Counted from the stretch's first letter, positions 47,359 to 57,376 are shown. The stretch: 64,000 nucleotides of DNA from Bacteroidota bacterium (GCA_016715425.1 JADKAC010000005.1:806001-870000); one strand, 5' to 3'. Notes: generated from the letters alone by a model not told the origin. Made by a program: numbers and translations.

Positions 47359-48522
47359 TCAGTACTCCAATAATTCATTACCTGCATGAATAGTGAGTTT
47401 TTTACCGCTTTGTTCTTTGCAATAACCAATCACCTTTGCATCAATATTATAAGATTTTGAAATTGCAATTATATCATTTGCAATTGCGGGTTCTACATAT
47501 AATTCCATGCGATGTCCCATATTAAATACCTGATACATTTCCTTTAATCCCGAACCGGATTCCTGCTGAATTATTTTAAACAACAAAGGCATCTCAAACA
47601 GATTATCTTTTACAATATGAATATCATTTACAAAATGCAATACCTTGGTTTGTCCGCCACCACTGCAATGAATAATTCCCTGAATCTGATTTTTAAAATT
47701 TTTAATTACATCTTTCAAAACAGGTAAATATGTTCTGGTGGGTGAGAGCACAAGTTTGCCCAATGTTGTTCCTGCTTCATCAATTACATCTGTTAATTTT
47801 CTGCTTCCTGAATACACTACATCCGCAGGTAAATTTGTATCGTAAGATTCCGGATATTTAGCAGCATAATCATTGGTAAAAATATCATGACGTGCAGATG
47901 TTAATCCATTACTTCCTGTACCGCCATTATAAAAATCTTCATAAGTGGATTGTCCCGTTGATGATAACCCAACAATTACGCAACCTGGTGTAATATCATT
48001 TACTATTAACTCGTTGCGTTTAATTCTTCCGAAGGCAGTAATTCCTACATCAATTGTTCTTACAATATCACCTACATCGGCAGTCTCTCCACCTGAATGA
48101 AATAAATGAATATCTGATGCAGCCATCCGTTCAATAAAATCTTGCGTACCTCCAATAATTTCTGCAAGTATTTCTCCTGGAATCAATCCTTTATTTCTGC
48201 CAATAGTGGAGGAGATAATAATATTATCTGTAATGCCAACGCAAGCCATATCATCCACATTCATCACCAATGCATCTTGTGCAATTCCTCGCCACACAGA
48301 TATATCACCGGTTTCTTTCCAATATAAATATGCGAGTGAAGTTTTGGTGCCGGCAGTATCTGCATGCATTACATTGCAATACAATTCATCGTCGCCAATT
48401 ATATCGGGCAAAATTTTACAAAATGCATTTGAAAATAAACCTTTATCCAGCATTTGAATTGCTTTATGTACATCTTCTTTTTGTGAGGATACGCCTCTCT
48501 TTTCATATTTATTTTCCTGCAT
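47359..48522 (-). CDS. purM: PurM-like AIR synthase (phosphoribosylformylglycinamidine cyclo-ligase)
   Basis: Purine pathway step FGAM to AIR. YCNVMHADTAGTKTSLAYLY, AQDALVMNVDDMACVGITDN, FHSGGETADVGDIVRTIDVG, CVIVGLSSTGQSTYEDFYNG and IIHCSGGGQTKVLHF follow the AIRS N- and C-terminal blocks. 387 aa, a little longer than the usual 345 and diverged in the first block, as in Bacteroidota PurM-like proteins. The promoter box sits four bases from the ATG. Confidence 0.82.
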   Translation of the reverse strand: MQENKYEKRGVSSQKEDVHKAIQMLDKGLFSNAFCKILPDIIGDDELYCNVMHADTAGTKTSLAYLYWKETGDISVWRGIAQDALVMNVDDMACVGITDNIIISSTIGRNKGLIPGEILAEIIGGTQDFIERMAASDIHLFHSGGETADVGDIVRTIDVGITAFGRIKRNELIVNDITPGCVIVGLSSTGQSTYEDFYNGGTGSNGLTSARHDIFTNDYAAKYPESYDTNLPADVVYSGSRKLTDVIDEAGTTLGKLVLSPTRTYLPVLKDVIKNFKNQIQGIIHCSGGGQTKVLHFVNDIHIVKDNLFEMPLLFKIIQQESGSGLKEMYQVFNMGHRMELYVEPAIANDIIAISKSYNIDAKVIGYCKEQSGKKLTIHAGNELLEY

Positions 48523-48526
48523 GCCG

Positions 48527-48534
48527 CAAATTTA
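48527..48534 (-). promoter_or_regulatory. purM TAnnTTTG box, leaderless-type spacing
   Basis: TAAATTTG, then CGGC, then the ATG at 48522: the same 8+4 layout as tyrS. No clear -33 box. The rest of 48535-48772 shows no gene. Confidence 0.5.
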
Positions 48535-48772
48535 GCCAATCACATTTCGTTTATGTAAAGCTTGAATGTTATTTGATTTATTGTCACCGATATTCTATTT
48601 AAATAATTATTCATTCCACCTATAATTGAAATAAAGTATGGATTTCTTACTTAGGAAGGAATCTTTAGAAGTCACATAACACTTTTAAGTGTCGGTTCAA
48701 ACGCACCATTTTTCAAAAGGATTGTCACTTTGGCTTTCTTTAATGGTATATTTTTGAATCATTGTTTTTAAA

Positions 48773-49306
48773 ATGAGAAACACACTTCTGATATTATCAA
48801 TTGTAATTGTAGGATTTTCTTCCTGCTCAGAGCCACTAGTAGATAAGGCTGAAATAAATCCGAATTTAATTCGATATGGAAATTTCGAGAATCAAACATT
48901 GTCGTTGGATTTATGGTCTAATGATGGAGCAGGAGAATTTAATATTGAAGATATGGAATCTTATGAAGGAAAATTTGCAATGCATTTAAACCCTGAAAGC
49001 TGCATGCAATTATTTTACAATGAGGCAGTTTATGTAGAGAAAGAAAAATTATATGAATTATCTCTTGCAATTAAATTGGATGGTGAACAAACTAACTGTT
49101 CAGGTGGTTTAATCATGCATATTTTTCAGGGTGAGAAAACACTTCTACAATTTAATATTGATAAATCTAATGCAGAACAATGGGTGGTGAAGAAATATTA
49201 TTTCACACCAATTTCTGATGACATGCTGGAATTTGAAATTATTTCCGGTGTGCACAATACATTTCTCGACGATGTACAGTTACGTCTTGTCGGGGAATTC
49301 AACTAA
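48773..49306 (+). CDS. Lipoprotein with carbohydrate-binding-like beta sandwich
   Basis: MRNTLLILSIVIVGFSSC is a lipoprotein signal with FSSC lipobox. The domain NLIRYGNFENQTLSLDLW, SYEGKFAMHLNPESCMQLF and HNTFLDDVQLRLVGEFN follows the jelly-roll pattern of CBM4/9-like or DUF4627-type modules (N-E-x..W and D-D-V motifs). 177 aa; ligand unknown. Confidence 0.7.
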   Translation: MRNTLLILSIVIVGFSSCSEPLVDKAEINPNLIRYGNFENQTLSLDLWSNDGAGEFNIEDMESYEGKFAMHLNPESCMQLFYNEAVYVEKEKLYELSLAIKLDGEQTNCSGGLIMHIFQGEKTLLQFNIDKSNAEQWVVKKYYFTPISDDMLEFEIISGVHNTFLDDVQLRLVGEFN

Positions 49307-49334
49307 GAGGATTGCCATTCCTAATAAAGTGTAA

Positions 49335-49379
49335 GTTGCTATCGAAATCAACCCGAGGACGATAGCAACTTCTTTTTTT
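49335..49379 (+). terminator. Rho-independent terminator after the lipoprotein gene
   Basis: GTTGCTATCG pairs perfectly with CGATAGCAAC across a 15-base loop, followed by TTCTTTTTTT. Confidence 0.85.
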
Positions 49380-49429
49380 ATATTTTCTGAAGGGTAATAC
49401 TTTTATAAAATCTCTATTTTCTTGTTCGC

Positions 49430-49437
49430 TAAATTTG
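49430..49437 (+). promoter_or_regulatory. TAnnTTTG -7 box of ppk
   Basis: TAAATTTG ending 20 bp before the ATG at 49458. Confidence 0.5.
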
Positions 49438-49457
49438 CCTCATATCTGTTTGTTGTT

Positions 49458-51560
49458 ATGAAGAAAGAAAAAGTAAAAAGCCCAAAGTATAAAAGAATAC
49501 ACCGTGATTTAAGCTGGCTTTCTTTTAATGAGAGAGTATTGCAGGAGGCGGAAGACATACGTGTGCCTTTAATAGAACGACTGCGATTTTTAGGTATTTA
49601 TTCTAACAACCAGGATGAATTTTTTCGAGTGCGGGTAGCCACTTTAAAACGCATGGCTCGCATAGAGAAATTGCAGATGAAAGAATTTGAATTCAGCCCC
49701 ACAAAAATTATTCATCAGATACAAAAAAAAGTATTAGTACTAAAAAATCGATTTGATGAATTGTATTTAGACCTTTTACAGGAATGTAAAAAAGAAAATA
49801 TATTTATTTTAAATGAGAAGGAGTTAAATGCAACACAAGGAGCGCTGGTAAAACGATTTTTTATTCAACAGGTCCGCAGTAAATTATTTCCTATAATGAT
49901 AGATCAGGTAAAAAAATTACCTGTGCTAAGTGATAAATCTATTTATCTGGCGGTGGCTCTTACAAAAAAAAATGGTAACGGTTTCGCTTCAAATTATTCA
50001 TTAATAGAAGTGCCGGATATTAATCCATTGCGATTTTTTGTGCTTCCAGAAAGTGGCGATAAAAAATTTGTAATCCTTTTGGATGATGTTATCAGATATA
50101 ATCTGCCGCAGATATTTCAAATGATGGATTATGATTCCATTGAATCCTATACTATTAAAATAACTCGTGATGCTGAATTAGAATTAGATATGGATCTTTC
50201 ACAAAGTTTGTTGGAGGTAATTCAAAAGAGTGTGAAGAAGCGGGGGAAAGGCGAGCCGGTTCGTTTTATTTATGATGCGGAAATGCCGGTGGCGATGTTA
50301 GATTTTTTTTCAAAAAAAATGAAACTGCAAAAAGGCGATGCGATAATTCCCGGAGCCCGCTATCACAACTTTAAAGACTTTATGAATTTCCCTGATTTGG
50401 GTAGAAATGATCTGTGTTATAAAAAAGATATTCCGATTGCGCATCCATTATTGCTTGCAGGTAAAAGTGTATTCAGTGTATTGCAAAAAAAGGATATTAT
50501 GTTGCATCCACCATATCAATCCTTTGACCATATCATTGATTTTTTGCGTGAAGCTGCAATTCGTTCTTCTGTTACACATATCTATATGTCGTTGTACAGA
50601 GTTGCAAAAGATAGCAGTGTTGTAATGGCTTTGATAAATGCAGCACGCAATGGAAAAAATGTAACGGTGGTTATGGAATTGCAAGCAAGATTTGATGAAG
50701 AGAATAATATTTTTTATGCACATCAAATGGAAGAGGAGGGCGTGAAAGTAATTTTTGGATTAAACAATTTAAAAGTACATGCAAAACTCTGTCTTGTTGT
50801 AGATATTGAAAACCGTAAACAAAAACAATATGGAATTGTGGGTACGGGAAATTATAATGAGAATACAGCAAAAGTGTATACCGATATTTTTTTATTAACT
50901 GCTAAGCCTGAAATAACAAAAGAGATTAAGCAGGTATTTACTTTTTTCGAAAATCAATTTGCTGTAACGCCATATAAAAATCTCATTCTTGCTCCGATGT
51001 ACATGCGACAGAAATTAAAGCAATTGATAAGCAGAGAAATGAAAAATGCAAAAGTTGGTAAACAAGCAGAGATATTTATTAAAGTAAATAATTTGGCAGA
51101 TTCTGCTATCATCAAGAAATTATATAATGCCGGAAAGGCAGGTGTGAAAGTGCGGCTAATAGTGCGCAGTGTTTGCTCCATAGTGACTGAAGTAAATAAT
51201 CTCAGTGATAATATTCAAGCGAGAAGTATATTGGATAAATTTCTGGAACATCCTAGAATATTTATGTTTGCGAATGGAGGGAAATCAGAAATATTTATTG
51301 GATCAGCGGATATTATGGAGCGCAATTTAGATTTTCGTGTAGAGGTGATGTTAAAAGTATTAGACGAAGAAATAAAAAAACAAATTACAGATATCATGGA
51401 GTTGCAATGGAAAGATAATATGAAAGCACGCAATCTTTCTTTGCAATATTTAAACGAATATATACCTCATGAAAAAGGAACAGAATTGATACGAAGTCAA
51501 AAAGCAATATATGATTATTTTACAAATTATTTCGACAATACAGTAAATCAAGCACATTGA
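49458..51560 (+). CDS. ppk1: Polyphosphate kinase 1
   Basis: Reversible transfer of ATP gamma-phosphate to polyphosphate. RIHRDLSWLSFNERVLQEAE (N-domain), FLGIYSNNQDEFFRVRVATL, RFDEENNIFYAHQMEEEGVK, NNLKVHAKLCLVVDIE with the autophosphorylated His region, YGIVGTGNYNENTAKVYTD and a second PLD-like site RNLDFRVEVMLKVLDEE. About 700 aa, full length. ATG 49458 chosen because it follows the -7 box and removes a 12-residue extension. It overlaps the ppx start. Confidence 0.95.
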   Translation: MKKEKVKSPKYKRIHRDLSWLSFNERVLQEAEDIRVPLIERLRFLGIYSNNQDEFFRVRVATLKRMARIEKLQMKEFEFSPTKIIHQIQKKVLVLKNRFDELYLDLLQECKKENIFILNEKELNATQGALVKRFFIQQVRSKLFPIMIDQVKKLPVLSDKSIYLAVALTKKNGNGFASNYSLIEVPDINPLRFFVLPESGDKKFVILLDDVIRYNLPQIFQMMDYDSIESYTIKITRDAELELDMDLSQSLLEVIQKSVKKRGKGEPVRFIYDAEMPVAMLDFFSKKMKLQKGDAIIPGARYHNFKDFMNFPDLGRNDLCYKKDIPIAHPLLLAGKSVFSVLQKKDIMLHPPYQSFDHIIDFLREAAIRSSVTHIYMSLYRVAKDSSVVMALINAARNGKNVTVVMELQARFDEENNIFYAHQMEEEGVKVIFGLNNLKVHAKLCLVVDIENRKQKQYGIVGTGNYNENTAKVYTDIFLLTAKPEITKEIKQVFTFFENQFAVTPYKNLILAPMYMRQKLKQLISREMKNAKVGKQAEIFIKVNNLADSAIIKKLYNAGKAGVKVRLIVRSVCSIVTEVNNLSDNIQARSILDKFLEHPRIFMFANGGKSEIFIGSADIMERNLDFRVEVMLKVLDEEIKKQITDIMELQWKDNMKARNLSLQYLNEYIPHEKGTELIRSQKAIYDYFTNYFDNTVNQAH

Positions 51561-52468
51561 AATTTGCAGCAATAGATATCGGCAGTAATGCAATCAGATT
51601 ATTATTTGAAAATGTTTATGAAACAGATAATGGCCCTGTATTTTATAAAGATGAAATAGTGCGAGTGCCATTAAGATTAGGCGAAGAAGCTTTTACCTTA
51701 GGGTATTTCAGCAAACAAAAAATTGATTTATTAGTAAAGACAATGGAGGCAATGCGCAATCTGATAGAAGTGCATAATGTAATTGCATATAGAGCAGTTG
51801 CCACATCTGCAATGCGTGATGCAGCAAATGGTGCGGAGGTGATTGCAATGATTAAAAATAAAACAGGAATTAATATTGAAATTATTTCTGGCGATGAAGA
51901 GTCTAAGTTTATTTTACAATATCCATTGCAACAATCACATTTAAATCCACTTGGCGATTATTATTATATTGATGTAGGTGGAGGAAGTACGGAGCTTGCA
52001 ATTATTAGTAATGGAAAATTATTGCACAACAAATCATTTAATATCGGGACACTGCGTATTTTAAATAATCAGGTTACGGATGATAGTTGGAAAGAGATGA
52101 TGCTATGGCTTCAAAAAAATAAGACAGATCTCCCGGATATTGCGGCAATAGGTGTTGGTGGAAATATTAATAAAGTGATGAAGATGTATGGTAAGCCGGG
52201 TAAAATGTTTATTACACTTGCCGTATTAAAACATGTTGCATCTGATCTTGAAAAATTAACTTTAACTGAACGCATGATTGAGTTAGGATTGAAACCGGAT
52301 AGGGCAGATGTAATTATTCCTGCTCTAAAAATTTATATCAATGTGTTGAAATGGGCCGGGTTAGATAAAATATTTATTCCAAAACAAGGATTGAGTGATG
52401 GAATAATTTCACAGTTATATAGTGATTATATTTCTTCAAAAGAAATTTCGGAAAGAAAGAAGAGCTAA
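51557..52468 (+). CDS. ppx: Exopolyphosphatase/GppA-family phosphatase
   Basis: MKFAAIDIGSNAIRLLFENV (actin-like phosphate 1 motif), AYRAVATSAMRDAANGAEVI, ISGDEESKFILQY and YYYIDVGGGSTELAIISNGK (phosphate 2). 303 aa, lacking the extra C-terminal HD domain of long PPX. The start is TTG inside the ppk stop (TTGA), so the polyphosphate-making and -degrading enzymes are co-translated. Confidence 0.92.
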   Translation: MKFAAIDIGSNAIRLLFENVYETDNGPVFYKDEIVRVPLRLGEEAFTLGYFSKQKIDLLVKTMEAMRNLIEVHNVIAYRAVATSAMRDAANGAEVIAMIKNKTGINIEIISGDEESKFILQYPLQQSHLNPLGDYYYIDVGGGSTELAIISNGKLLHNKSFNIGTLRILNNQVTDDSWKEMMLWLQKNKTDLPDIAAIGVGGNINKVMKMYGKPGKMFITLAVLKHVASDLEKLTLTERMIELGLKPDRADVIIPALKIYINVLKWAGLDKIFIPKQGLSDGIISQLYSDYISSKEISERKKS

Positions 52469-52635
52469 AGAACTAACAAAAATTAGGGAGTAAGTTGTAA
52501 ATTTATTTTTAAGGAAAAGCAATTACAGCACCCTAAGTGTTGACATTCCGGAATAATTAATATTTAATTAATATAGGTTTTTGAACTGGTAAATAAATTG
52601 CAAATACCTTTACTGTAAAATAAATTAAGCTTAAC

Positions 52636-53310
52636 ATGCAATTTAAAATTCTGATTGTAGATGATGAACCTGACGTAGTTGAATTTATTGAATACAATCT
52701 TTTGAAGGAAGATTATGAAGTGCATAAAGCATTTAACGGGAAGCAAGGTCTTCTTTTAGCAAAGGAAATAAAACCAGATTTAATTTTATTAGATATAATG
52801 ATGCCCGAAGTTGATGGTATTGAAGTATGCAGAGAATTGCGGGCAATTCCTGAATTTAGCCAAACGCTGATAGCATTTCTTACAGCAAGAAACGAAGATT
52901 TTACTCAGGTACAAGGATTTGAGGTTGGTGCAGATGATTATATATCAAAACCTGTGAAGCCAAGGATTTTAACCAGCCGGATAAAAGCATTGTTGCGCAG
53001 GAAAATAAATGTACTTGAAGAAAATGGTATTCAAGTTTTTGGTGATCTTAAATTTGATAGAGAAAAGTATCTTGTTTATAAAAATAATATTCCTATTAAT
53101 CTGGCAAAAAAAGAATTTGAATTGTTTCAATTGTTGACTTCTAAGCCGGGCAGAGTTTTTACTCGTTATGAAATATTCAGCGAAATTTGGGGTATTGATG
53201 TGATAGTTGGAGACAGAACTATTGATGTGCACATCAGAAAAATAAGAGAAAAAATTGGGGATGATTTTATTAAAACAATTAAAGGTATCGGTTATAAGTT
53301 TGACTTTTAA
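52636..53310 (+). CDS. OmpR/PhoB-type response regulator
   Basis: Receiver: KILIVDDEPDVVEFIEYNLL (acidic pocket), LILLDIMMPEVDGIEVCREL with phospho-Asp, FLTARNEDFTQVQGFEVGAD and YISKPVKPRILTSR with Lys. Winged helix: KKEFELFQLLTSKPGRVFTR and VGDRTIDVHIRKIREKIGDD. 224 aa, full length. The stop overlaps the kinase start (TAATG). The polyphosphate neighbours and the Pho-box-like array before the TonB receptor suggest a phosphate-response role; inference. Confidence 0.92.
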   Translation: MQFKILIVDDEPDVVEFIEYNLLKEDYEVHKAFNGKQGLLLAKEIKPDLILLDIMMPEVDGIEVCRELRAIPEFSQTLIAFLTARNEDFTQVQGFEVGADDYISKPVKPRILTSRIKALLRRKINVLEENGIQVFGDLKFDREKYLVYKNNIPINLAKKEFELFQLLTSKPGRVFTRYEIFSEIWGIDVIVGDRTIDVHIRKIREKIGDDFIKTIKGIGYKFDF

Positions 53311-54356
53311 TGAAAAATCCAACTCCTAAGCAAATTGTATTTAGATCAGCATTACTTATTTCTTTGCTTTATTGCGTGTTGTCTTTACTACCTTTTTTAT
53401 TTCCACAGCTTAATTATATTTTTTACTACACTATAATTCTAACAGCTGCAATTTTTGTAATCAGCTACTTTGTTTTTTTTCGATTTCTGGAAGCATTTAT
53501 TTATCGTAAAATAAAGTTGATCTATAAAAATATTCATGATCTTAAATCCACCCGAAAGCTTACAAGTCAAACTGTGGATTTACAAAAAGACATTATCTCC
53601 GAAGTAAATGAACAAGTGGTAAATTGGGCTAATGAACGCAATTCTGAAATTGAACAGTTGAAGAAATTAGAAATTTATCGACGTGAATTTTTAGGTAATG
53701 TTTCACATGAATTAAAAACTCCAATTACCAGCATTCTTGGTTATCTTGAAACACTAAGCGACGGTGGCATAAATGATCCTGATATCTCTACCGATTATTT
53801 AAATAAAGCGATACGCAATGTGGAACGCATGATTTCTACAATAGATAATTTGGAATCCATAGCAAATTTGGAAAGTGGTGAATTGCAATTAAAAGAGATT
53901 CCTTTTGATATAAATGATTTAACTAAACAAGTATTAATTGACATTGAATTACCTGCCAGGCAGCGCAATATTTCTATGGTAATAAAGGAAGGTTGCGATA
54001 AAACATTTACAGTTATGGCAGATAAAAATCTGATACGTGATGTGCTTACTAATTTATTAATTAATTCTATTAAATATGGAAAACCTGAAGGCAAAACAAG
54101 TATTGGATATTATAATATGGGTGAAAATGTTTTGGTTGAGGTTTCCGATAATGGTGTAGGTATTTCTAAAGAAAATTTAAATCGAGTTTTTGAAAGATTT
54201 TATCGTGTTGAAAAAAGTCGTAGCCGTGAATTTGGAGGTACCGGTCTTGGCCTTTCCATCGTTAAACATATTATTGAAGCACATAATCAAACAGTATCTG
54301 CACGCAGTACAATTCATCAGGGATCCACCTTTGGATTTACATTAAAGAAAGCGTAA
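53310..54356 (+). CDS. PhoR-like sensor histidine kinase
   Basis: Two N-terminal membrane helices (SALLISLLYCVLSLLPFLFP and YTIILTAAIFVISYFVFFRF) with hardly any periplasmic loop, then FLGNVSHELKTPITSILGYL (HisKA, phospho-His), DKNLIRDVLTNLLINSIKYG (N box), VEVSDNGVGISKENLNRVFE (G1) and SREFGGTGLGLSIVKHIIEA (G2). 348 aa, no PAS domain, a compact PhoR layout typical of this phylum. Co-translated with the response regulator. Confidence 0.92.
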   Translation: MKNPTPKQIVFRSALLISLLYCVLSLLPFLFPQLNYIFYYTIILTAAIFVISYFVFFRFLEAFIYRKIKLIYKNIHDLKSTRKLTSQTVDLQKDIISEVNEQVVNWANERNSEIEQLKKLEIYRREFLGNVSHELKTPITSILGYLETLSDGGINDPDISTDYLNKAIRNVERMISTIDNLESIANLESGELQLKEIPFDINDLTKQVLIDIELPARQRNISMVIKEGCDKTFTVMADKNLIRDVLTNLLINSIKYGKPEGKTSIGYYNMGENVLVEVSDNGVGISKENLNRVFERFYRVEKSRSREFGGTGLGLSIVKHIIEAHNQTVSARSTIHQGSTFGFTLKKA

Positions 54357-54386
54357 TATTTCTTTACAATTTCTAAGAATTTTGAA

Positions 54387-57242
54387 TTATTTTATAGTCC
54401 AATATAAAGCTAAACTATACGTGCGGCCCGTTTCATATTGTTGAATTGTATAATCGTTTTCTTTATAGGAAATTGTTTTTAGATATTGCGAATTTAAAAT
54501 ATTCTTTACGCCAATTCTTATTCGAATATGATCTCCTATTCCCTTATTAATAAATGCATCTAACGTAGTTGCAGGTCGTTCATAAATATCGGGTGTTCCT
54601 GATTGACTTACTTCGCTTAATCTTTTTCCAAATAAATTATAGGTAACAATTGCATCTAATTTTAATGGTGTATTTGAATATCCTAAATTGGCATTAACCA
54701 AATAAGGACTTTGTCCCTGAAATGGTCTGTAATCCGGGAAATCAGGATTGAAATTTTGATTCACTGCCTTTTCTAAACTATCTAAATCAACTCTGGAATA
54801 TATGTAGGAAAGATTTGTACTAAAGTCGAAATCTTTTAAACCAGAAGTTAGAAAACTTAGATTTTTTCGAAATTCAAATTCCAATCCATATACATACGCC
54901 TTCTCTGTATTTTTAAATTGAAATTCAGGATTTGCCGCCTTTGGATTGTAAACTAAAATAATTGGGTTTATGAAGTTTTTATAATAAGCGCTCACCGCAA
55001 TTAACTCTCCTGCCTTTGGAAAAAATTCCCATCGTGTATCAAAGTTGCTGATGTTAGTTTTTTGTAACTCAGGATTTCCTAAATAAATCTCTCCTCCAAT
55101 AAATTCAAAAGAAGCAAAAGGTGCAAGTTCACGCATATTTGGTCGGGCAATAGTTTTGCTAAATCCAAATCGTAAATTCATTTTATCATTTAATGCATGC
55201 ACCATATTTATGGAAGGAAGAACATCTAAATCTTTAATAGCTCCAGGAGATTTTGAGGTATCCTGACTAGCAACATATATGTCAGTTGTTTCTAGTCTTG
55301 CACCTGCAATTAATTTCCATCCAGGTAAAAATTCGAATATTGCCATTCCATACCCTGCGGCTATTCCTTCATGTCCTGAATAATTATTTTCTTCCTGAGA
55401 ATCATTTACTGTATATAGTCCAAAAATGTATTGCTCCTTATCAATATCATTTCCAATTATACCTGTATTATTAGGTGCAAAATATGTATCTGCATCACCT
55501 GCATAATTATTACCATCCCTGTTCAACATTTTAAATCTGTACTCATTAAAATCTCTTGTCTTATAACTGTAAGCACCACCAAATTTTAATTTATTGCTTT
55601 TACTAAATGTTTCCGCAAAAGGAATAGATAAATCAAACTTTCCCTGATATTGTTTGTCTTCCAATGTTCTCCAAAAATGAAATGGTTCATCATATTCGCT
55701 TGAAGTAATATAATATAAAGAATCACCGACATTTGTATTTGCAAAAAAGCGAAGATCAGGATCCTCTTGAGATGTATTAAAAATACTTGCACCCCATTCT
55801 AACTTTATTTCTTTTGCCGGATTTAATAAATGTTCACCAGCCAATTGATAGCTTAATAATGTTCGTTCTCTGAATCCAAGATTACGGGTTTCGAATGTTG
55901 CATCACTATTAGAAATGCCACCCGGCCAAGCACCATTTTGATATCGGCTACTTATTTCGGTATCATGATTATATAGAGTGGTAAATTCCAATTGGTTATT
56001 ATTATTTAATTTATATGCAAGATTTATCATGCCACCAAGCTGCGGTGATTCTACACTGCGAGCATCATTTAAATCATAATATTTTGTAAGACCGGGCGCA
56101 TTTGTTTCTCCAAGAAAATAGGATGCAGAAGTACCATCATTATAACTTCTGAATTCACGTTTAAAATTTACACCGATATAATAACCCAATGGATTGCCCA
56201 ACACATTTTTGGTATTACCAACTGAAAATGCTACAGCATGATCTAAGGGTGCAGTCATTTGTCGTGGAGACATTATTGGAGATAAAGATTTGGATGCAGA
56301 ATCTAAAATATTAGCTAATTCCGGATCCTTCCTGGCAGGAATATAAAACCCTTTTGTAAGTAAAGAATTTACATCTTCATTTTCTAAAATTTCAGGAATG
56401 GATTTCGTGCCATCATCATACCCTAACCAATCCAAGTTACCTCTATTCAATGTTAAAAATTGATTGTTAAAAGAACTTTGATCATTATATCCAAAACCCG
56501 TAGATAAATTCATTACAAAATCATCAGGAAAACTTTTAGTCGTGATGTTTACATTACCACCGGTAAAATTTCCAGGTAAATCCGGAGTGAAAGTTTTAGA
56601 TGTAATAATATTATCTAATAATCCTGCTGGAATAATATCCATTGGAGGACTATTTTTATAAGGATCAGTACTTGGCAATAATTGACCATTCAATTGACTG
56701 GTAGTATAGCGATCACCCAACCCTCTCACATAAATATATTTACCATCAACTAATGAAGCACCTGTAACTTTTTTCATGCTTTCTGCTGCATCTGAAGAAC
56801 CGTATCTTGCAATTTCCTGTGCAGAAATTCCATCTTGCACATTAATGGATTTTTTTTGTACAGATAACATTGAGTTGGCGGTATTTTCAACTTGACGAGC
56901 TTGAATTACAACTTCCTCTAATTCATTTTCTGAGGCGGCTAGTATCACATTTAAGGTAGTTTTTTCTCCCGGTTTTAAAACAATATCATATATAATTTGT
57001 GGCGAATAGGATATATAGCTCATGGATATTGAATATGTGCCTGCTTCCAAATCATCAATCCAATAATTGCCATCAAGATCTGTTGCAACACCTGTGGTAG
57101 TTCCTGTGATTACCACATTCACTCCAATTAAAGTTTCTCCTGTTTTGGAATCAGTTATTTGACCTCGTATGCCGCAGTTTTGGGCTTGTGTAGATGAAAT
57201 TCCTATTATTAAAAGTAGAATTCCTAAACTGAAAAGTCGCAT
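54387..57242 (-). CDS. TonB-dependent outer-membrane receptor with carboxypeptidase-regulatory-like head
   Basis: Signal peptide MRLFSLGILLLIIGISSTQ; CarboxypepD_reg-like domain (GQITDSKTGETLIGVNVVIT, TDLDGNYWIDDLEAGTYSIS) at residues 20-110; plug (DAAESMKKVTGASLVDGKYI, YVRGLGDRYTTSQLNGQLLP); then a 22-strand barrel with the end GIGDHIRIRIGVKNILNSQY to YSLALYWTIK. 951 aa. It imports an unknown ligand across the outer membrane using TonB. A Pho-box-like triple repeat occupies its -33 region, so phosphate control by the adjacent two-component system is a good hypothesis. Divergent from the kinase it follows. Confidence 0.93.
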   Translation of the reverse strand: MRLFSLGILLLIIGISSTQAQNCGIRGQITDSKTGETLIGVNVVITGTTTGVATDLDGNYWIDDLEAGTYSISMSYISYSPQIIYDIVLKPGEKTTLNVILAASENELEEVVIQARQVENTANSMLSVQKKSINVQDGISAQEIARYGSSDAAESMKKVTGASLVDGKYIYVRGLGDRYTTSQLNGQLLPSTDPYKNSPPMDIIPAGLLDNIITSKTFTPDLPGNFTGGNVNITTKSFPDDFVMNLSTGFGYNDQSSFNNQFLTLNRGNLDWLGYDDGTKSIPEILENEDVNSLLTKGFYIPARKDPELANILDSASKSLSPIMSPRQMTAPLDHAVAFSVGNTKNVLGNPLGYYIGVNFKREFRSYNDGTSASYFLGETNAPGLTKYYDLNDARSVESPQLGGMINLAYKLNNNNQLEFTTLYNHDTEISSRYQNGAWPGGISNSDATFETRNLGFRERTLLSYQLAGEHLLNPAKEIKLEWGASIFNTSQEDPDLRFFANTNVGDSLYYITSSEYDEPFHFWRTLEDKQYQGKFDLSIPFAETFSKSNKLKFGGAYSYKTRDFNEYRFKMLNRDGNNYAGDADTYFAPNNTGIIGNDIDKEQYIFGLYTVNDSQEENNYSGHEGIAAGYGMAIFEFLPGWKLIAGARLETTDIYVASQDTSKSPGAIKDLDVLPSINMVHALNDKMNLRFGFSKTIARPNMRELAPFASFEFIGGEIYLGNPELQKTNISNFDTRWEFFPKAGELIAVSAYYKNFINPIILVYNPKAANPEFQFKNTEKAYVYGLEFEFRKNLSFLTSGLKDFDFSTNLSYIYSRVDLDSLEKAVNQNFNPDFPDYRPFQGQSPYLVNANLGYSNTPLKLDAIVTYNLFGKRLSEVSQSGTPDIYERPATTLDAFINKGIGDHIRIRIGVKNILNSQYLKTISYKENDYTIQQYETGRTYSLALYWTIK

Positions 57243-57261
57243 GTAGTGCTTAATTTGCCCG

Positions 57262-57318
57262 CAAAAATATCAGGTCAGTCTTAGCGAATTTTTAACTATA
57301 GATTAAGTGTAAGTTAAC
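57262..57318 (-). promoter_or_regulatory. Promoter with Pho-box-like triple repeat before the TonB receptor
   Basis: TTAA(C/G) words begin at 57292, 57303 and 57314, an exact 11-bp period, the spacing of Pho boxes in both PhoB and PhoP systems. The last lies 22 bp before a perfect -7 box, TATTTTTG at 57269-57262, so the array replaces the -33 element as activators of this class do. ATG at 57242. Confidence 0.55.
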
Positions 57319-57345
57319 CTATACAAATAAAAACACTTGCATATA

Positions 57346-57376
57346 AAAAAAAGCCGGTTACAATTTGCAACCGGCC
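57346..57376 (-). terminator. Terminator of the T9SS surface-protein gene
   Basis: On the minus strand GCCGGTT pairs with AACCGGC across a nine-base loop, followed by a run of T (A run 57346-57352 on the plus strand). It lies 26 bp after the stop at 57402 and isolates the TonB promoter. Confidence 0.85.

Noticed and set aside
52545..52580. Pho-box before the response regulator
   Set aside because: TTAA words occur there but without a consistent 11-bp step; AT-richness explains them.
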